A stretch of DNA of 34,363 nucleotides, taken from NCBI GenBank assembly GCA_902783595.1, contig CACZRR010000003.1, positions 1 through 34,363 on the forward strand, given 5' to 3'. The notes under the pieces were generated by a model. The model did not search any database and had not been told where the DNA came from. It worked only from the letters and a program-made list of their open reading frames with translations. The position numbers and the translations under genes are program-made. Source of the DNA: an uncultured Bacteroidota bacterium. Lineage in GTDB: Bacteria; Bacteroidota; Bacteroidia; Bacteroidales; P3. Positions 32,882 to 34,363 of this stretch are shown piece after piece; the stretch's first letter is position 1, and each line of letters begins with the position of its first letter.

Positions 32882-32889
32882 CAAAAATA
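32882..32889 (-). promoter_or_regulatory. Candidate -7 element for the csgG-like operon (TATTTTTG)
   Basis: TATTTTTGC on the minus strand lies 32 bases upstream of the csgG-like ATG and fits TAnnTTTG. No TTTG occurs at the 19-base spacing. Confidence 0.5.
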
Positions 32890-33079
32890 CAAAAAAAATG
32901 AAAAATACACTAATGTATTAATAATAATCAACACACAACATAACGTCGAAACGCCAACCCCATAGTCCGCACGTCACTCCCCATTCCTCCGGCAACACCC
33001 GTTTTTCAACATCTCAACAAACCCAAAACCGTCGCTACACAAGCGAAATATTAACAAATTTTTAAGATTTTACAATCGT

Positions 33080-33148
33080 CTGATTTTCAGCGCACCCATA
33101 CACCTCGCTCCAAGACCGCTCCATACCCGCTCCCATCTCGCTCCCATC
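33080..33148. repeat. 69-base intergenic element, copy 2: leader plus four 11-base repeats
   Basis: The leader CTGATTTTCAGCGC (33080-33093) is followed by 11 bases and four 11-base units: TCGCTCCAAGA (33105), CCGCTCCATAC (33116), CCGCTCCCATC (33127) and TCGCTCCCATC (33138). A fifth, degenerate unit may follow (33149-33159). It has the same architecture as the copy at 16870-16938, and one unit is identical. Confidence 0.75.
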
Positions 33149-33193
33149 TTGTCGCATCTTCCTCCCCCAAAATCCACTCAAAAAAAGACAAAA

Positions 33194-33221
33194 GCCGGAA
33201 GTCTCTTTCGAAACTTCCGGC
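33194..33221 (-). terminator. Intrinsic terminator after korC
   Basis: A perfect 9-bp G/C-rich stem (33194-33202 with 33213-33221, 10-base loop) is followed on the minus strand by TTTTGTCTTTTTTT. It lies about 60 bases past the korC stop. Confidence 0.88.
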
Positions 33222-33282
33222 CTGTTGCATTGATATCTGTAACAGCAGATTATTGTTCTCTGCCTGCTACAATCAACCGAGA

Positions 33283-33834
33283 TTAGAGCACCTGGACGGG
33301 CTCAATGATGCTCTTACCGATCTCGATAGCCTCCTCATTCTGAGGAATGAGGTTCCAGTGGCGCTGGGGCAGCGAGTGCTCCAGACCCTCGTGGATGTAC
33401 TGCTTGTCGACGATGGGTTTCAGCTTCAAGAAGCCACCGAGGACCACCATGTTAAACACCTTGCTGATACCGAGCTCCTGTGCTTTGGCAGTAGCGGCAA
33501 TCTTGTAGATGTTGATGTCCTTGCGGGTGGGCTCGTGGGTGATGCCGTTGGGGTCATAGATGAGGTAACCGCCAGGCTTCACAGCGCTCTCGAACTTATC
33601 CAACGACTGCTGGTTGAGCACGATGGCAGTGTCGAACTGGTTGATAATGGGCGAGCTGATACGCTCGTCGCTGATGATGACGGAAACGTTGGCGGTACCG
33701 CCACGCATCTCAGGGCCGTAGCTGGGCATCCAGCTGACCTCTTTGTCCTGCATAACTCCGGAGTAGGCGAGAATCTTACCCATCGAGAGGACACCCTGTC
33801 CACCGAAACCGGCTATAATGATTTCTTCAGTCAT
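33283..33834 (-). CDS. korC: 2-oxoacid:ferredoxin oxidoreductase, gamma subunit
   Basis: The protein is 183 residues from the ATG at 33834 (MTEEIIIAGFGGQGVLSMGKILAYSG); the upstream start adds a Lys-rich non-conserved leader. Family marks are GFGGQGVLSMGK (the conserved Gly-rich loop), SWMPSYGPEMRGGTANVSVIISDERISSP, and NMVVLGGFLKL with IPQNEEAIEIG. This subunit joins alpha and beta in CoA-dependent oxidative decarboxylation that reduces ferredoxin. The closest pattern I recognise is the 2-oxoglutarate enzyme (KorC), though a branched-chain or pyruvate enzyme cannot be excluded. The beta-subunit gene ends 73 bases upstream and the two lie in one operon. Confidence 0.9.
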   Translation of the reverse strand: MTEEIIIAGFGGQGVLSMGKILAYSGVMQDKEVSWMPSYGPEMRGGTANVSVIISDERISSPIINQFDTAIVLNQQSLDKFESAVKPGGYLIYDPNGITHEPTRKDINIYKIAATAKAQELGISKVFNMVVLGGFLKLKPIVDKQYIHEGLEHSLPQRHWNLIPQNEEAIEIGKSIIEPVQVL

Positions 33835-33860
33835 TTTCTTCTGTTTTTTTGTTGTTGACA

Positions 33861-33900
33861 ATTCTAGGATATCCTAGGATCACCTAGGAAAGCCTAGGAT
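33861..33900. repeat. Four tandem 10-base CTAGG repeats between korB and korC
   Basis: ATTCTAGGAT, ATCCTAGGAT, CACCTAGGAA and AGCCTAGGAT run back to back from 33861 to 33900, each with CTAGG at the same place. The 10-base period puts every unit on nearly the same face of the DNA helix. They occupy most of the 73-base korB-korC gap, starting 26 bases upstream of the korC ATG. Confidence 0.8.
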
Positions 33901-33907
33901 ACTCTAT

Positions 33908-34363
33908 TTACTGCATAACGGTCAGCGGGTGATCCAGAACGAGACGGTTGGCGTCGATACCCTCCACAATCTTACCGTCGACTTTGATGTCGCCGATAGG
34001 ATAGTTAGGCATCATGTTGTCTTCCATCCACTTGTTGGCGGCCACGGGGGTCATCTTCCAGCCGCTGTTGCAGTTGGAAAGGATCTCCACGAAGCTGAGG
34101 CCTTTCTTCAGTTTCTGGTTCTCGAAGGCTTTGCGGATAGCGGCTTTAGCCTTGCGCACGGCAGCAGGGTTCTGCACGCTCTGACGGGTCACGTAGTAGG
34201 TGCCGGGCAGGGTGGAGAGGAGTTCCGTCATGCGGAGGGGATAACCGTTGAGGTCGACGCGGCGGCCGTAAGGAGTGGTGGCGCTGCGCATGCCGACGAG
34301 GGTGGTGGGGGCCATCTGGCCACCGGTCATACCGTAGATACCGTTGTTGACGAAGATCATGGT
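33908..34363 (-). CDS. korB: 2-oxoacid:ferredoxin oxidoreductase, beta subunit (C-terminal part, runs off the window)
   Basis: The frame is open at the right edge of the window, so only the C-terminal ~152 residues are seen. The visible part begins within the thiamine-diphosphate-binding region: TMIFVNNGIYGMTGGQMAPTT, the conserved Asn-Asn-x-x-Tyr-Gly-Met-Thr-Gly-Gly-Gln motif. It continues with TPYGRRVDLNGYPLRMTELL and FVEILSNCNSGW. The beta subunit binds thiamine diphosphate and decarboxylates the 2-oxoacid; electrons pass to ferredoxin, consistent with an anaerobe. The alpha subunit should lie beyond the edge. The 2-oxoglutarate type is favoured. Confidence 0.92.
   Translation of the reverse strand, partial: TMIFVNNGIYGMTGGQMAPTTLVGMRSATTPYGRRVDLNGYPLRMTELLSTLPGTYYVTRQSVQNPAAVRKAKAAIRKAFENQKLKKGLSFVEILSNCNSGWKMTPVAANKWMEDNMMPNYPIGDIKVDGKIVEGIDANRLVLDHPLTVMQ

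Larger units (their letters stand above)
32850..33282. other. 433-base non-coding interval between csgG-like and korC genes
   Basis: I see no gene in this stretch. It holds, from left to right, the csgG-side -7 element (32882-32889), an A/T-rich segment, one copy of the 69-base repeat element (33080-33148) and the terminator of the downstream-read korC gene (33194-33221). The interval is long for this compact region. Confidence 0.8.

Overview
The window looks like chromosome of an anaerobic member of the Bacteroidales (Bacteroidota), possibly Prevotellaceae-like. Several things support this. A SecD-SecF fusion is present. Promoter -7 elements follow the TAnnTTTG pattern instead of TATAAT, and Shine-Dalgarno sequences are largely absent. 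There is a PorV/PorQ-type outer-membrane protein next to a very large secreted protein with a type IX-like C-terminal domain, a DUF4301 protein, and a ferredoxin-dependent 2-oxoacid oxidoreductase. I see no rRNA, tRNA, CRISPR array, transposase, integrase or phage gene.

Layout. Positions 1-806 (minus) hold the start of a thioesterase-like gene and a flavodoxin-fold protein. Positions 884-2321 (minus) hold rpsO, with its own promoter and terminator, and a greA-HIT pair. Positions 2412-15940 (minus) hold a 13.5-kb run of five same-strand genes with gaps of only 26-39 bases: secDF, a small acidic membrane protein, a 1276-residue TonB-dependent-receptor-like protein, a 1672-residue secreted protein and a PorV/PorQ-family barrel. 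Divergent from it is radC (16072-16785). Then comes a minus-strand group of cyclophilin, pheS and folB (16966-19068), and divergent from that a plus-strand group of lipoprotein, DUF4301, LemA and TPM (19153-22516). A solitary 45-residue gene with its own promoter element and terminator sits at 22641-22778. The plus-strand NUDIX, voltage-gated channel and helicase-exonuclease genes fill 22909-26834.

Positions 26836-29743 (minus) carry queC-queD-queE-queF, the route to preQ1 for queuosine, followed by a pyridoxamine kinase. Positions 29828-32849 (minus) carry an envelope operon, csgG-like, three small lipoproteins (one DUF4810, one DUF799/GNA1162) and a SIMPL protein, whose first four genes are chained by 4-base overlaps. 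Positions 33283-34363 (minus) hold the gamma subunit and the C-terminal part of the beta subunit of a 2-oxoacid:ferredoxin oxidoreductase.

The most interesting items are: (i) the secDF-linked outer-membrane trio, which may be a dedicated export or surface-assembly unit; (ii) a 69-base intergenic element present twice (16870 and 33080), built of a conserved leader plus four degenerate 11-base repeats, along with two other intergenic 10-base-period arrays; (iii) a superfamily-1 helicase with a DnaQ-type exonuclease inserted inside it; (iv) a compact single-domain voltage-gated channel with a TIEGW filter; (v) a CsgG-like protein lacking the lipobox inside a lipoprotein operon; and (vi) the 45-residue orphan gene.
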